Source: Catellatospora sichuanensis (GTDB lineage Bacteria; Actinomycetota; Actinomycetes; Mycobacteriales; Micromonosporaceae). Taken from it: a DNA stretch of 64,000 nt. Position numbers and translations under genes: made by a program. The stretch is taken from contig NZ_VIQO01000043.1 of NCBI RefSeq assembly GCF_007483665.1, positions 48,262-112,261 on the forward strand, read 5' to 3'. How positions within the stretch are numbered: the stretch's first letter is position 1; the number at the start of each line of letters is the position of its first letter. The notes below the pieces were generated by a model. That model was not told the origin of the DNA, searched no databases, and was given only the letters and a program-made list of their open reading frames with translations. This document shows, piece by piece, positions 24,923-33,415 of this stretch.

Positions 24923-25126
24923 GGAGTTCTCCCTTGAGATGTGGCTGGTGGATGAACGTCTGTGCGGGTGACGCCACCGGGAGCGCGAGCGGGAGAAAGA
25001 GAAACGTCGCCGCGTACGGGTCCACAGGGGGTTCACCGAATACAGGGCGACGGCGGCTGGCTGACTTGCGGGGGCGGCCGGCTCAGCGATGAGCGGGCGA
25101 TGCGAGTCAGTTGACAGAGCTGCTGA

Positions 25127-25146
25127 CGATCACGGAAGCGTGATCG
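25127..25146 (-). promoter_or_regulatory. Possible attenuator hairpin between leader peptide and sseA
   Basis: CGATCACG and CGTGATCG pair perfectly around a 4-base loop, 22 bases after the stop codon of the Cys-rich leader on the minus strand. It could be the element toggled by ribosome stalling; no clear T-run follows. Confidence 0.4.
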
Positions 25147-25168
25147 AGGTGCGCAAACTGTGCCGCCG

Positions 25169-25246
25169 TCAGATGACGGGGCGACACAGGCACGTGGCCA
25201 CGCGGCACAGGTCGACCGCGCGCCGCTTGGTAAGCAGCGGACTCAT
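25169..25246 (-). CDS. Cys-rich leader peptide upstream of sseA
   Basis: A 25-codon frame begins MSPLLTKRRAVDLC and ends CLCRPVI, with three Cys codons clustered at positions 14, 19 and 21. This is the known pattern of actinobacterial putative leader peptides (MSPLLTKRR-type) found ahead of sulfur genes, where ribosome stalling at Cys codons is thought to raise expression when cysteine is scarce. It is about 250 bases upstream of sseA on the same strand. Confidence 0.82.
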   Translation of the reverse strand: MSPLLTKRRAVDLCRVATCLCRPVI

Positions 25247-25351
25247 AGTTCGTGACCCTACCAGCAGCGCTCTGATTTCGGGAATGTGTCGTCCACCATC
25301 CGGGAACGGTGGATCACCATCCGGGAGCGCGGACGGTGATCCACTCGGCCG

Positions 25352-26059
25352 TCAGGCCAGCTCGACGTCCTTGGCGGTGAACGACACGACGAGGCCGGTC
25401 GACTCCGTCTGGACGTCGGTCAGCTCGAGGTTGAACGGCAGCTTCGGCAGGGTCAGGGTCACCGCGAGCCGGTCCTTGTAGGCATTGATGATCGTTTGGC
25501 TGACCGAGCCGGCGGCGCCCTTGAGCGAGGTGACGCGCAGCCGCACGTGGCTGCCGTCCACGACGGTGACCTCGGCGGTGCCGGTGACCTCGCCGATGAG
25601 CGGCACCTTGCCGGTGACCCGCACGTCGTTGGGGCCGGCCGAGGTCAGCGAGATCCCGGTCAGGCCGCTGGCCTCGACCAGGCTGGCGTACGACACGGTG
25701 GCGTCGCCGTCGACCCGGGCCGCCACCGGCCGGGCGGTGCCGTCCATGAGCTGCGACAGCGGCGCCTCGACGTCGTGCGCCGCCACGTTGAGCAGTGGCA
25801 GGGGCAGCTCGCCGCCCTTGAGGTCGCGCATGGTGATGTCGATCTCGGTGTACTTCCCGGCCGCGACCTGGGTCAGGAACGGGAAGCCCTGGATCTCGAC
25901 CTCGGGCGGGGTCGAGGTGATGCCCTGCTCCTGCATCCGCGCGGAGACCCGCGCGGCGATCTCACGTTCCGCGTAGTGCGCGCCGGCCCGGTCGGCGACC
26001 GCGACCACCACCCCGAGGACGACGAGCACGACCGCGGTGATCGTGAGGAACTTCCTCAT
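25352..26059 (-). CDS. LmeA-family (DUF2993) exported phospholipid-binding protein
   Basis: A 235-residue protein with an N-terminal membrane anchor/signal (KFLTITAVVLVVLGVVVAVA) and a DUF2993 domain: IQGFPFLTQVAAGKYTEIDI, the GLTGISLTS region, and a C-terminal LPFNLELTDVQTES. Mycobacterial LmeA binds phosphatidylinositol-type lipids in the periplasm and helps lipomannan maturation; a role in envelope glycolipids here is inferred from family only. Its ATG overlaps the stop of the upstream membrane gene by four bases (ATGA), so they are translationally coupled. Confidence 0.8.
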   Translation of the reverse strand: MRKFLTITAVVLVVLGVVVAVADRAGAHYAEREIAARVSARMQEQGITSTPPEVEIQGFPFLTQVAAGKYTEIDITMRDLKGGELPLPLLNVAAHDVEAPLSQLMDGTARPVAARVDGDATVSYASLVEASGLTGISLTSAGPNDVRVTGKVPLIGEVTGTAEVTVVDGSHVRLRVTSLKGAAGSVSQTIINAYKDRLAVTLTLPKLPFNLELTDVQTESTGLVVSFTAKDVELA

Positions 26060-27159
26060 GCGGGCACCAGGAAGAACACGCTGATCACGTAGGCGACCGG
26101 CGCGGCCAGCGCGAAGCCGGCCAGCGGGCCCTGCATGTGCCGGGCCAGCCACATGGTCGGCGCCTCGCCGGCCAGTTCCCGCCCCGCCTCGGCGAAGCCG
26201 ATGGTGAGGTCGGCCAGCACGGCGGCGCCGGCCGCGGCCATGCCGATCATCGCGGCCTGGCTGGGGGTGAACGGCACCAGGTAGCGGCCGATGACGGCGG
26301 CCACGCCGGTGCCGAGCATCGCGCCGATGACGATGCCGGCCGAGCCGCGCGGGACCTGGTCGGCCAGGCGCGGATACGGCGCGAAGACGTCGGTGAGCCG
26401 GGCGACGCTCAAGGCGATGCCGCTGGCGATGAGGCAGACCACAATGGCCTGTGTGCCCGCGGGGAGGCGGGTCAAAACAATGAGGGTGGCGAACGAGACC
26501 ACGCCGAGCACGATGACCACCGTCGAGCCGAGCGACTCGGAGACGCGCACCCGGCCCTCGTAGCGCACCATCTGGCCGACCGCGCCCGCGACCAGGCCGC
26601 CTGCCGCGATGAGGCCGAGCGGGGCGACCGAGGCGACGTCGCTCGTGATCGCCGCGACGTCGGCGCTGACCGCCGCCAGCACGCCGACCGTGGCGACCAC
26701 CTTCACCCCGGGCGGGCGGATGGCCATGGTGGTGGCGAAGACGTAGAGCAGCTGGGCGCCGAGGATCACCACGGCGTACGGGATGCGGCCGGTGCCCACG
26801 CCCGCGGTCTGCGCGCCCATCACCAGGCCCACGCCGAGCAGCAGCGCGAAACCGGCCACGGCCGCCGACAGCAGCCGCCGCACCGGGACGATCTCCGCCG
26901 GAGGGCCGTCGTCGCTCTCGGGTTCGGGTTCGGCGTCGCCGCCGCGAGCGCGCCGCCGGTCCTTCACCTTCACCGCCTCGTCGCGCCGGGAACGCGGGCC
27001 GGGTTCGGCGCCCCGCTCGGCGGCGCCGCGGTTCGCGGGCACGGGAACGGGCGCAGGGCCACGGCCGGCCTGGCCAGGGCCGGGCCGGTGCGGCCCGTCG
27101 AACTGGGGGCCGGATGACCTGCGATTACGGACGCTGTCGTCGGGAGGGGAACCGAGCAC
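26056..27159 (-). CDS. Multi-pass membrane protein
   Basis: A 367-residue protein with a long charged and Pro-rich cytoplasmic N-terminus (about 95 residues, with RRRARGGDAEPEPESDD) and about nine membrane helices with short loops. It is not a family I can name with certainty. The start is set at GTG 27159 (LGSPPDDSVRNRR); the open frame upstream overlaps the glnR promoter. It is coupled by an ATGA overlap to the LmeA-type lipid-binding protein, so a joint role in envelope lipid handling is plausible but unproven. Confidence 0.6.
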   Translation of the reverse strand: MLGSPPDDSVRNRRSSGPQFDGPHRPGPGQAGRGPAPVPVPANRGAAERGAEPGPRSRRDEAVKVKDRRRARGGDAEPEPESDDGPPAEIVPVRRLLSAAVAGFALLLGVGLVMGAQTAGVGTGRIPYAVVILGAQLLYVFATTMAIRPPGVKVVATVGVLAAVSADVAAITSDVASVAPLGLIAAGGLVAGAVGQMVRYEGRVRVSESLGSTVVIVLGVVSFATLIVLTRLPAGTQAIVVCLIASGIALSVARLTDVFAPYPRLADQVPRGSAGIVIGAMLGTGVAAVIGRYLVPFTPSQAAMIGMAAAGAAVLADLTIGFAEAGRELAGEAPTMWLARHMQGPLAGFALAAPVAYVISVFFLVPA

Positions 27160-27436
27160 GCAACGATCGTGCCACCTCACCCCCCAAGAGCGCACCTCAC
27201 CGGGGTGGGAACCTGCCGGACGCGGGCGCGGCGAGCGAAACACGCGCGAAAGATGACCGAAACACTGTCCGGCGATCACGCGCGGTGAGTGACAACGCCA
27301 TGAGGTCCTGGTATTTCTTATGTTCTCGACTATGCTCATGCTTTACCCGCCCGTCAGCGACGCCGGGACCGACGTGAGGCCAGCCACGCCCCCATGTGCT
27401 GCTCGCGCGGCCTTGCCGCGAGGACGGAGGCGATCC

Positions 27437-28183
27437 GTGGAAATCCTGCTCCTGGTGACCGCACGTGCCGGTGAACCATCCGCCGTGCTCCCCGCGCTCG
27501 ACCTGCTCCCGCACACCGTGCGCACCGCCCCCCGCGACGTGCGCACCCTGGTGTCGACCCCCAGCCCGGACGCCGTGCTGGTCGATGCGCGCTCCGAACT
27601 CTCCGAGGCCCGGGCCACCTGCCGGATGCTGCACGCGACCGGCCTCGGCGTGCCGCTGATCGCCGTGGTCACCGAGGCCGGCCTGGTCGCCATCAACGCC
27701 GACTGGGGCGTCGACGACGTGATCCTCGCCGCGGCCGGTCCCGCCGAGGTCGAAGCACGGCTGCGGCTGTCCGTCGGCCGCCTCAACTCCGCGACCGCCG
27801 CCGCCGGCGGCCTCATCCGGGGCGGCGAGCTGACCATCGACCCCGACACGTACGCGGCGAAGCTCAAGGGACGCCCGCTCGACCTCACCTACAAGGAGTT
27901 CGAGCTGCTGAAGTTCCTGGCCCAGCACCCGGGCCGGGTCTTCACCCGCGACCAGCTGCTGCGCGAGGTGTGGGGCTACGACTACTTCGGCGGCACCCGC
28001 ACCGTCGACGTGCACGTGCGGCGCCTGCGCGCCAAGCTCGGCTCCGAGTACGAAGCCATGATCGGCACGGTGCGCCAGGTCGGCTACAAGTTCGTGGTGC
28101 CGTCCTCGCGCCAGCAGCTGGCCGACCGCGACTCGCTGGACGCCGCCGCCGAGCAGCTGCTCGCCGACCTGCCCTCGATCTGA
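27437..28183 (+). CDS. glnR: Nitrogen regulator GlnR (OmpR-type orphan response regulator)
   Basis: A 248-residue OmpR-family regulator. The receiver-like half ([12 protein letters not shown], then [17 protein letters not shown], then [20 protein letters not shown]) matches GlnR rather than a classical phosphorylated receiver. The C-terminal winged helix is nearly canonical ([20 protein letters not shown], then [20 protein letters not shown]). GlnR activates or represses nitrogen assimilation genes (glnA, amtB, nir). GTG 27437 follows GGAGG by a few bases. No cognate kinase is adjacent, as usual for GlnR. The following mshD and pst genes match the mycobacterial glnR-mshD-phoT order. Confidence 0.85.
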   Translation: MEILLLVTARAGEPSAVLPALDLLPHTVRTAPRDVRTLVSTPSPDAVLVDARSELSEARATCRMLHATGLGVPLIAVVTEAGLVAINADWGVDDVILAAAGPAEVEARLRLSVGRLNSATAAAGGLIRGGELTIDPDTYAAKLKGRPLDLTYKEFELLKFLAQHPGRVFTRDQLLREVWGYDYFGGTRTVDVHVRRLRAKLGSEYEAMIGTVRQVGYKFVVPSSRQQLADRDSLDAAAEQLLADLPSI

Positions 28184-28200
28184 CCCGTCGATTCTTCGAC

Positions 28201-28234
28201 GAACGCGCCCGCGGTGACCGCCGCGGGCGCGTTC
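28201..28234. terminator. Hairpin after glnR
   Basis: GAACGCGCCCGCGG pairs with CCGCGGGCGCGTTC around a 6-base loop, 17 bases after the glnR stop. Confidence 0.75.
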
Positions 28235-28304
28235 CATTGCGCCGAGTGCCTTCACCATGCGGGCGATCACCGTGCGACCGTGGAGCGATTTCACGCGACC
28301 CGGC

Positions 28305-28310
28305 TACGCT
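28305..28310 (+). promoter_or_regulatory. -10 box of leaderless mshD
   Basis: TACGCT is six bases before ATG 28317. Confidence 0.55.
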
Positions 28311-28316
28311 GACGCC

Positions 28317-29258
28317 ATGATCGGGTATGCCGAGCGGCGCGACCGGCTCACGCCGGACGAGGTGTCCGCAGTGGTCGAACTGGCGCGCGCGGCGGGCGAC
28401 ACCGACGGCGCGTACCCGCTGTCCGAGCACACGGTGCTGCATCTGCGCCACGGCGGCGAGGCCCCTGCGGTGCACCTCATCGCCCGCACCCCCGACGGCG
28501 AACTGGCCGGCTACGCCCACGTCGACACCACCGACGCGGTGGACGGACCCTCCGCGGAACTGGTCGTGCATCCGCTGCGCCGCCGGCACGGCCTGGGCCG
28601 CGCACTGGTGAAGGCGGCCATCGAAGCGGCGGCCGAGGCCGACCCGGACGGTCGGCTGCGGCTCTGGGCGCACGGCGACCACCCGTCGGCCGGCGCGCTG
28701 GCGCTGTCGCTGGGCTTTCGCCGGGCCCGGGTGCTGTGGCAGATGCGGCGCTCGCTGTTCGCCGAGGTGCCGCAGCCAGAGCTGCCCGCGGGCGTGGTGC
28801 TGCGCGCGTTCCGGCCGGGCGAGGACGACGAACCCTGGCTGGCGCTCAACGCCCGCGCCTTCGCCGACCACCCGGAGCAGGGCCGGTGGACCCTACGCGA
28901 CCTGCACGTGCGGATGGCCGAGCCGTGGTTCGACCCGGCGGGCTTCCTGCTGGCGGAGCGGGACGGCGCGCTGGCCGGGTTCCACTGGACCAAGGTGCAC
29001 GGCGAGTTGCGCCGCGACGCGCAGGACGCGCACCACCACGACCCGATCGGCGAGGTGTACGTGCTCGGCGTCGACCCGGCTGCGCACGGCTCCGGCCTGG
29101 GCCGCGCGCTGACCGCGGCCGGGCTGCGCCACCTGCGGGCCCAGGGGCTCGACCAGGTGATGCTGTACGTCGACGAGTCCAACACCGCCGCGACCGCCCT
29201 CTACCAGCGACTGGGCTTCGCCCGCTGGTCCACGGACGTGCTCTTCCAGCGCACCTGA
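28317..29258 (+). CDS. mshD: Mycothiol synthase MshD
   Basis: A 313-residue protein with two tandem GNAT domains, as in mycothiol synthase, which acetylates Cys-GlcN-Ins with acetyl-CoA in the last step of mycothiol synthesis. The first acetyl-CoA loop is RRRHGLGRALVKAAIEAA and the second is HGSGLGRALTAAGLRHL. The family marks WLALNARAFADHPEQG and GFHWTKVH, and the terminal YQRLGFARWSTDV, are all present. ATG 28317 is preferred because of the -10 box at 28305. Its position after glnR is conserved in actinobacteria. Confidence 0.9.
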   Translation: MIGYAERRDRLTPDEVSAVVELARAAGDTDGAYPLSEHTVLHLRHGGEAPAVHLIARTPDGELAGYAHVDTTDAVDGPSAELVVHPLRRRHGLGRALVKAAIEAAAEADPDGRLRLWAHGDHPSAGALALSLGFRRARVLWQMRRSLFAEVPQPELPAGVVLRAFRPGEDDEPWLALNARAFADHPEQGRWTLRDLHVRMAEPWFDPAGFLLAERDGALAGFHWTKVHGELRRDAQDAHHHDPIGEVYVLGVDPAAHGSGLGRALTAAGLRHLRAQGLDQVMLYVDESNTAATALYQRLGFARWSTDVLFQRT

Positions 29259-29334
29259 ACGACCTCTTCCGCAATCCTGTGAGATCCATCACCATCTAAG
29301 GGATGCGCGGATGGTGACGGGTGGGAGGCACGGC

Positions 29335-30903
29335 GTGATGGAGCAGGAGCCTCCCGACGTGCTGTCCCAGCGGGAGCCGACGAGCCCGGCCGCTGCTCCC
29401 GGCGACTTCACGGACTGGGTGGCCCGCCGGCTGCCGCCGCTGGAGCACGCCGCCCGGCAGCTCACCGGTGACGAGACGCAGGCCGCCGCGCTGGCCCGGG
29501 ACCTGCTCGGCCTGGTCGCGATGCGCTGGTCGCGGCTGCGCGGCAACGACGCGGAGCACCAGGCCCCGCCGGGTGCGGCCGCGGACCGGCTGCTGCAGCG
29601 GCTCTTCGCGCGCGAGGTCGCCGACGCCGCGCCGCCCTACCGGGTGCGGCTGGAACTGGACCGCACCCCGCCGTCGCGCCGTCCCGGTCGCGCCCTGCCC
29701 GCGACCGCCGAGCAGGAGGCGGCGCAGCTGTGGCGGCGTGGCCGGGCCACCACCCGGCGCCGGTTGCTGATCGCGGGCGCCGTCGGCGCGGTCGCGCTGG
29801 GCGCCGCGGGGATCCGCTCGCTGACCGCCGGGCGTGACGACGGCCTGCAGCCGCTGCCCGCCCTGCCCACCGGCCCGGCCGTGCTGGACGGCGTGGACGA
29901 GGTGCCGCCGGTGCCGCGGCAGATCACGCTGCCGACGGCCCTGGTCGCGCACCTGCTGCGGGAACTCGCGCCCGGTGACCCGGCCACGCTGCCCGCCCTG
30001 AGCAGGCAGCCGACCCCGCGGGTGCTCGCGGTGCTCGACGCCGCGGTCAAGGGGGTCGGTGAGGGCCCGCTGGTGGCGCTGGGCGTGGACGGCGAGTGGC
30101 GCAGGGTCGACAGGCTGCCGCCGGAGGCCGCGGCGCTGCTGTCGGCAGGTGCGCTGGCCCCGGACGGTTCGCGGGTGGCGGTGGTGGTGTCCGACGAGCT
30201 GTGGGTGGTGGAGACGGCCACGGGCCGGGCCCGCCGCCACGACGTCGTGCCGCAGTCGCCCGTCGTCGTCTGGCTCGGGCCGCGGCACCTGCTGGTCGGG
30301 GTCGACAAGCTGCTCGAGGTCGGCACCGGCCGGATGCGGGCGGTGCCGGTGGGGGTCCGCGACGCGATCGCGCCGCGTCGTGCCGCGGGCAAGGACGCCC
30401 CGTCCACGGTGGTGGAACTGCTCTCGGCCGGGGACCCGATCACGGCACCGCCGCGGGTGCGCACCTGGGAGTTCGACGGCCGCAACCACAGTGAGCGCAC
30501 GGTCGCGGTCAGCGGGCCCGGTGCCGGGCGGTTGGGGCGGTTCCTCGGCCCGGGGTTCGCGGTCGTGGGCGCCGGCGGACTGGTCGCGCGCCTGTGCGAG
30601 CCGACAGGGCTGCCGGTGCGGGCCGATTGGCGGGCCGGGGTGGGCGTGGCCGTGCTGGAACCGGGCTCGGCACGGGTGCTGCGGATGCTGGCGGCCGACG
30701 TCGAGGTGACCGGTGACGTGACCCTGCTGGGCTGGCTGGATCGGCGGCGTGTGCTGCTGCGCTGTGCGGGCGGGTCGGGCACGACGCCCGGGGTGAACCA
30801 GCGGGTGCTGGTGTGGGACGTACGCGACGGCAGCCTCGCGCTGGTCGCGACGGTGGCCACGGACGGTGGGTTTTCGCTGGCAGACCTGGACGGGGCGGTG
30901 TGA
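29335..30903 (+). CDS. Membrane-anchored protein with beta-propeller-like extracytoplasmic domain
   Basis: A 522-residue protein of no named family. The N-terminal 145 residues are soluble with a helical layout and a basic end (RRGRATTRRR), then one membrane helix (LLIAGAVGAVALGAAGI), then an extracytoplasmic domain with WD/LpqB-like blades (LAPDGSRVAVVVSDELWVVE, GWLDRRRVLLRCAG, LVWDVRDGSLALVA). This resembles anti-sigma or LpqB-like sensor designs. GGGAGG lies before GTG 29335. It stands between mshD and the pst operon, separated from pstS by a PHO box. Confidence 0.6.
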   Translation: MMEQEPPDVLSQREPTSPAAAPGDFTDWVARRLPPLEHAARQLTGDETQAAALARDLLGLVAMRWSRLRGNDAEHQAPPGAAADRLLQRLFAREVADAAPPYRVRLELDRTPPSRRPGRALPATAEQEAAQLWRRGRATTRRRLLIAGAVGAVALGAAGIRSLTAGRDDGLQPLPALPTGPAVLDGVDEVPPVPRQITLPTALVAHLLRELAPGDPATLPALSRQPTPRVLAVLDAAVKGVGEGPLVALGVDGEWRRVDRLPPEAAALLSAGALAPDGSRVAVVVSDELWVVETATGRARRHDVVPQSPVVVWLGPRHLLVGVDKLLEVGTGRMRAVPVGVRDAIAPRRAAGKDAPSTVVELLSAGDPITAPPRVRTWEFDGRNHSERTVAVSGPGAGRLGRFLGPGFAVVGAGGLVARLCEPTGLPVRADWRAGVGVAVLEPGSARVLRMLAADVEVTGDVTLLGWLDRRRVLLRCAGGSGTTPGVNQRVLVWDVRDGSLALVATVATDGGFSLADLDGAV

Positions 30904-30962
30904 CCGCGTTCACTTCCCGGCCACGCCTTGCTGAGGGAGCCGTCACCGGTCCTGTTTTGCCT

Positions 30963-30984
30963 GTTCACCCTGCGTTCACCTGAG
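30963..30984 (+). promoter_or_regulatory. PHO box upstream of pstS
   Basis: Two adjacent 11-base direct repeats, GTTCACCCTGC and GTTCACCTGAG, fit the actinomycete PhoP-binding consensus (G-G/T-TCAYYYR-G/C-G). A third similar unit, GTTCACTTCCC, is at 30908. Phosphate starvation would induce pstSCAB from here, 85 bases before the pstS start. Confidence 0.75.
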
Positions 30985-31069
30985 ACGGGACAACCGTCTA
31001 CCTCGGCCGTGCAATGTCGGGGTCAGGCCGGCGACGGCCGTTATCCCTGACTAGGAAGGCACCCCTGAA

Positions 31070-32146
31070 GTGAACCGTAACGTGCTCTCTCGGCGCGTGC
31101 TTGCGGGCGTCGCGATCGCTGCGCTTGCTCTTGCCGGTTGCTCCTCGAAGGGCGACCCGGGCACCGACCCCTCCGCCAGCGCCGACACCGGCGCGTGGGC
31201 CTCTCTCTCCGGTGAACTGAAGGCGTCGGGAGCCAGCTTCCCGAACACCTACTACCAGGAGGTCATCACCACCCTGAAGGCCGACGCCCCGAACCTCAAG
31301 GTCACCTACAACTCGGTGGGCTCGGGCACCGGCAAGAAGGAGTTCGGCTCCGGCCTGGTCGACTTCGCCGGCACCGACAGCACGGTCAAGGACACCGACG
31401 GCGTGCCGGCCGGTTCCTTCCTCTACATCCCGACCGTCGCGGCGCCGATCACCGTTTCGTACAACCTCAAGGGTGTCGACAAGCTGCAGCTCAGCCCGGT
31501 CACCCTGGCCAAGATCTTCCAGCGTGAGATCAAGACCTGGAACGCGCCGGAGATCGTCGCCGACAACCCGGGGGTGACCCTGCCGGCTACCGCCATCTCC
31601 GTGGCGCACCGCTCGGACGGCTCGGGCACCACCAACAACTTCACCAAGTACCTGGCCGCCGCCGCGGCCGACGCCTGGAAGCTGGGCAGCGGCGACACCG
31701 TCGCGTGGCCGGCCGACACCCAGGCCGGTGCCAAGAACACCGGTGTGGCGCAGCTGATCAAGGCCGCCGACGGCGGTATCGGCTACGTCGACCTGAGCGA
31801 CGCCAAGGATTCGGGCCTGTCCTTCGCCGCGATCAAGAACAAGGACGGCCAGTACGTGCTCCCGACGCTGGAGGGTGCCACCGCGGCCCTCGGCGGCGCC
31901 GAGCTCAAGGACGACCTGACGTTCAACCCGCTGAACGCGGCGGGCGCGACGTCCTACCCGATCACGGCGCCGACCTACCTGCTGGTCAAGCCGAAGTACG
32001 ACGACCCGAAGAAGGCCGAGCTGGTCAAGGGCTTCGTCAAGTACCTGCTGACCGACGGTGCGGCCATCGCGGCCGAGGTCAACTACGCGGTGCTGCCGGC
32101 CGACCTGCAGGCCAAGGCTCTCGCCCAGCTGGACAAGGTCAGCTGA
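31070..32146 (+). CDS. pstS: Phosphate-binding lipoprotein PstS
   Basis: A 358-residue lipoprotein: the signal sequence ends with the lipobox LALAGC (Cys 24), followed by a Ser/Asp linker and the PBP-like phosphate-binding domain. Family marks are KASGASFPNTYYQEV, the phosphate-site FAGTDSTVKD, ISVAHRSDGSGTTNNFTKYL, and AQLIKAADGGIGYVDLS. It captures phosphate for the PstCAB permease. The gene starts GTG 31070 after an AGGAAGG site, and a strong hairpin follows, which may let pstS be made in excess over the permease. Confidence 0.95.
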   Translation: MNRNVLSRRVLAGVAIAALALAGCSSKGDPGTDPSASADTGAWASLSGELKASGASFPNTYYQEVITTLKADAPNLKVTYNSVGSGTGKKEFGSGLVDFAGTDSTVKDTDGVPAGSFLYIPTVAAPITVSYNLKGVDKLQLSPVTLAKIFQREIKTWNAPEIVADNPGVTLPATAISVAHRSDGSGTTNNFTKYLAAAAADAWKLGSGDTVAWPADTQAGAKNTGVAQLIKAADGGIGYVDLSDAKDSGLSFAAIKNKDGQYVLPTLEGATAALGGAELKDDLTFNPLNAAGATSYPITAPTYLLVKPKYDDPKKAELVKGFVKYLLTDGAAIAAEVNYAVLPADLQAKALAQLDKVS

Positions 32147-32171
32147 AGCTGATCTGACCTGAGCACGACCC

Positions 32172-32207
32172 CCGGTGCGGCGGGTCCCTCCGGACCCGCC
32201 GCACCGG
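32172..32207 (+). promoter_or_regulatory. Intra-operon hairpin between pstS and pstC
   Basis: CCGGTGCGGCGGGTCC pairs perfectly with GGACCCGCCGCACCGG around a 4-base loop. No T-run follows. It probably protects the pstS transcript 3' end or lowers read-through into pstCAB. Confidence 0.7.
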
Positions 32208-32237
32208 CCTCGCCAGGCCACCCCTCGGAGTAGACAG

Positions 32238-33224
32238 ATGACAGTCCTAGACAAATCCGCTCAGCTGACCCGGAAGGACCGCGGCAGGCACGCCGACCGG
32301 CTCTTCTGGGCCTTGTGCGTCTCCGCGGGCTTCGCGGTGCTGGTGATCCTGGCGTTGATCCTGGTCACCATGGTGAAGCAGGCGTATCCGGCCTTCTCCG
32401 CCGAGTTCTTCACCAGCTCGACCTGGATCCCCAACGACCCCGACGGCGACGGCCCGGCGAAGCCGGTCTACGGCACGCTCGCCTTCCTCTACGGCACGCT
32501 CGTCGTCTCCGCGATCGCCGTGATCGTCGCGGTCCCCGTCTCGGTCGGCATCGCGCTCTTCCTGACCGAGCTGGCGCCGCGCCGCATCCGCACCGCCATC
32601 GTCACGCTCATCGACCTGCTGGCCGCGGTGCCTTCGGTGGTCTTCGGCCTCTGGGGGATCCTGGTCGTCGCGCCCGCCATGGTGCCGGTCTACCAGTGGA
32701 TCCACGACGTGCTGGGCGGCGTGCCGCTGCTCGGGTCGCTGTTCGGCGAGCCGCGTAGCAGCGGTCGCAGTTTCATGACCGCGGGCCTGATCCTCGCCAT
32801 CATGATCGTCCCGATCATCACGTCGATCGCCCGCGAGGTCTTCGCGACCGTGCCCGACTCCGACAAGCAGGCGGCCTGGGCGCTCGGCGCCACCCGCTGG
32901 GAAATGATCAAGGGTGCGGTGCTGCCGCACAGCTTCGGCGGCGTGGTCGGCGCGGTGATCCTCGGCCTGGGCCGCGCGATGGGCGAGACCATCGCGGTCG
33001 CCCTGGTCATCGGCAGCTCGGTGCAGATCACCGCGAACCTCTTCGAGAGCGGCTACGCGCTGCCGGCGATCATCGTCGACCAGTGGGGCGAGTCCACGGG
33101 CGTGTTCACGGCGGCCCTGATCGGCATGGGCGTGGTGCTGTTCGTCATCACGGTGCTGGTCAACCTGGTCGCCCGATTCGTCGTACGCCGAGCGGAGATC
33201 CGGATGAGGGGAGCCGCGGCATGA
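32238..33224 (+). CDS. pstC: Phosphate ABC transporter permease PstC
   Basis: A 328-residue permease with six membrane helices and the ABC permease fold. The EAA-type loop is AWALGATRWEMIKGAVLPH, followed by LGRAMGETIAVALVIG. ATG 32238 gives the standard N-terminus (MTVLDKSAQLTRKDRG). Its TGA stop overlaps the ATG of a 20-residue mini-ORF (ATGA), which starts an unusual chain leading to pstA. Confidence 0.92.
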   Translation: MTVLDKSAQLTRKDRGRHADRLFWALCVSAGFAVLVILALILVTMVKQAYPAFSAEFFTSSTWIPNDPDGDGPAKPVYGTLAFLYGTLVVSAIAVIVAVPVSVGIALFLTELAPRRIRTAIVTLIDLLAAVPSVVFGLWGILVVAPAMVPVYQWIHDVLGGVPLLGSLFGEPRSSGRSFMTAGLILAIMIVPIITSIAREVFATVPDSDKQAAWALGATRWEMIKGAVLPHSFGGVVGAVILGLGRAMGETIAVALVIGSSVQITANLFESGYALPAIIVDQWGESTGVFTAALIGMGVVLFVITVLVNLVARFVVRRAEIRMRGAAA

Positions 33225-33283
33225 GCGTGCGCATCACGGCGCCGGTCGAGGGCCCTGACGAGGTAAGCGAGGAGAAGCCGTGA
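33221..33283 (+). CDS. Mini-ORF 1 of the pstC-pstA coupling chain (20 residues)
   Basis: ATG 33221 overlaps the pstC stop as ATGA. The frame encodes MSVRITAPVEGPDEVSEEKP and stops at 33281-33283, overlapping the next mini-ORF's GTG as GTGA. The end of the gene contains GAGGAGAAG, the ribosome-binding site for the next start. The last residues (SEEKP) match those of mini-ORFs 2 and 3, so it looks like a diverged member of the same unit. It probably acts through translation rather than through the peptide. Confidence 0.6.
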   Translation: MSVRITAPVEGPDEVSEEKP

Positions 33284-33351
33284 GCGAGCTTCGCGAGCGA
33301 ATCATGGTGTTCGGCGATGGCGCCGACGAGCGAAGCGAGGAGAAGCCGTGA
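33280..33351 (+). CDS. Mini-ORF 2 of the coupling chain (23 residues)
   Basis: GTG 33280 opens a 23-codon frame (start [14 protein letters not shown], end DERSEEKP) that stops at 33349-33351, overlapping the GTG of mini-ORF 3. It is encoded by the first 68-bp tandem unit plus the 4-base overlap. GAGGAGAAG near the end serves the next start. Confidence 0.6.
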   Translation: MSELRERIMVFGDGADERSEEKP

Positions 33352-33415
33352 GCGAGCTTCGCGAGCGAATCATGGTGTTCGGCGATGGCGCCGACGAGCG
33401 AAGCGAGGAGAAGCC
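33280..33415 (+). repeat. Exact 68-bp tandem duplication between pstC and pstA
   Basis: Two identical 68-base units (33280-33347 and 33348-33415). Each starts GTGAGCGAGCTTCGCGAGCG and ends CGAGGAGAAGCC. The 68-base period equals a 72-base mini-ORF minus the 4-base overlap, so the repeat can extend indefinitely while keeping the coupling. GCTTCGC near the start of each unit can pair with GCGAAGC near its end, giving a stem-loop per unit. A partial, diverged copy of the unit end precedes it (33257-33279). Confidence 0.9.

Noticed and set aside
33317..33415. An N-terminal extension of PstA (33 residues, [14 protein letters not shown]...)
   Set aside because: This is the third reading frame of the 68-bp tandem repeats. 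ATG 33416 gives the family N-terminus and has GAGGAGAAG in place.
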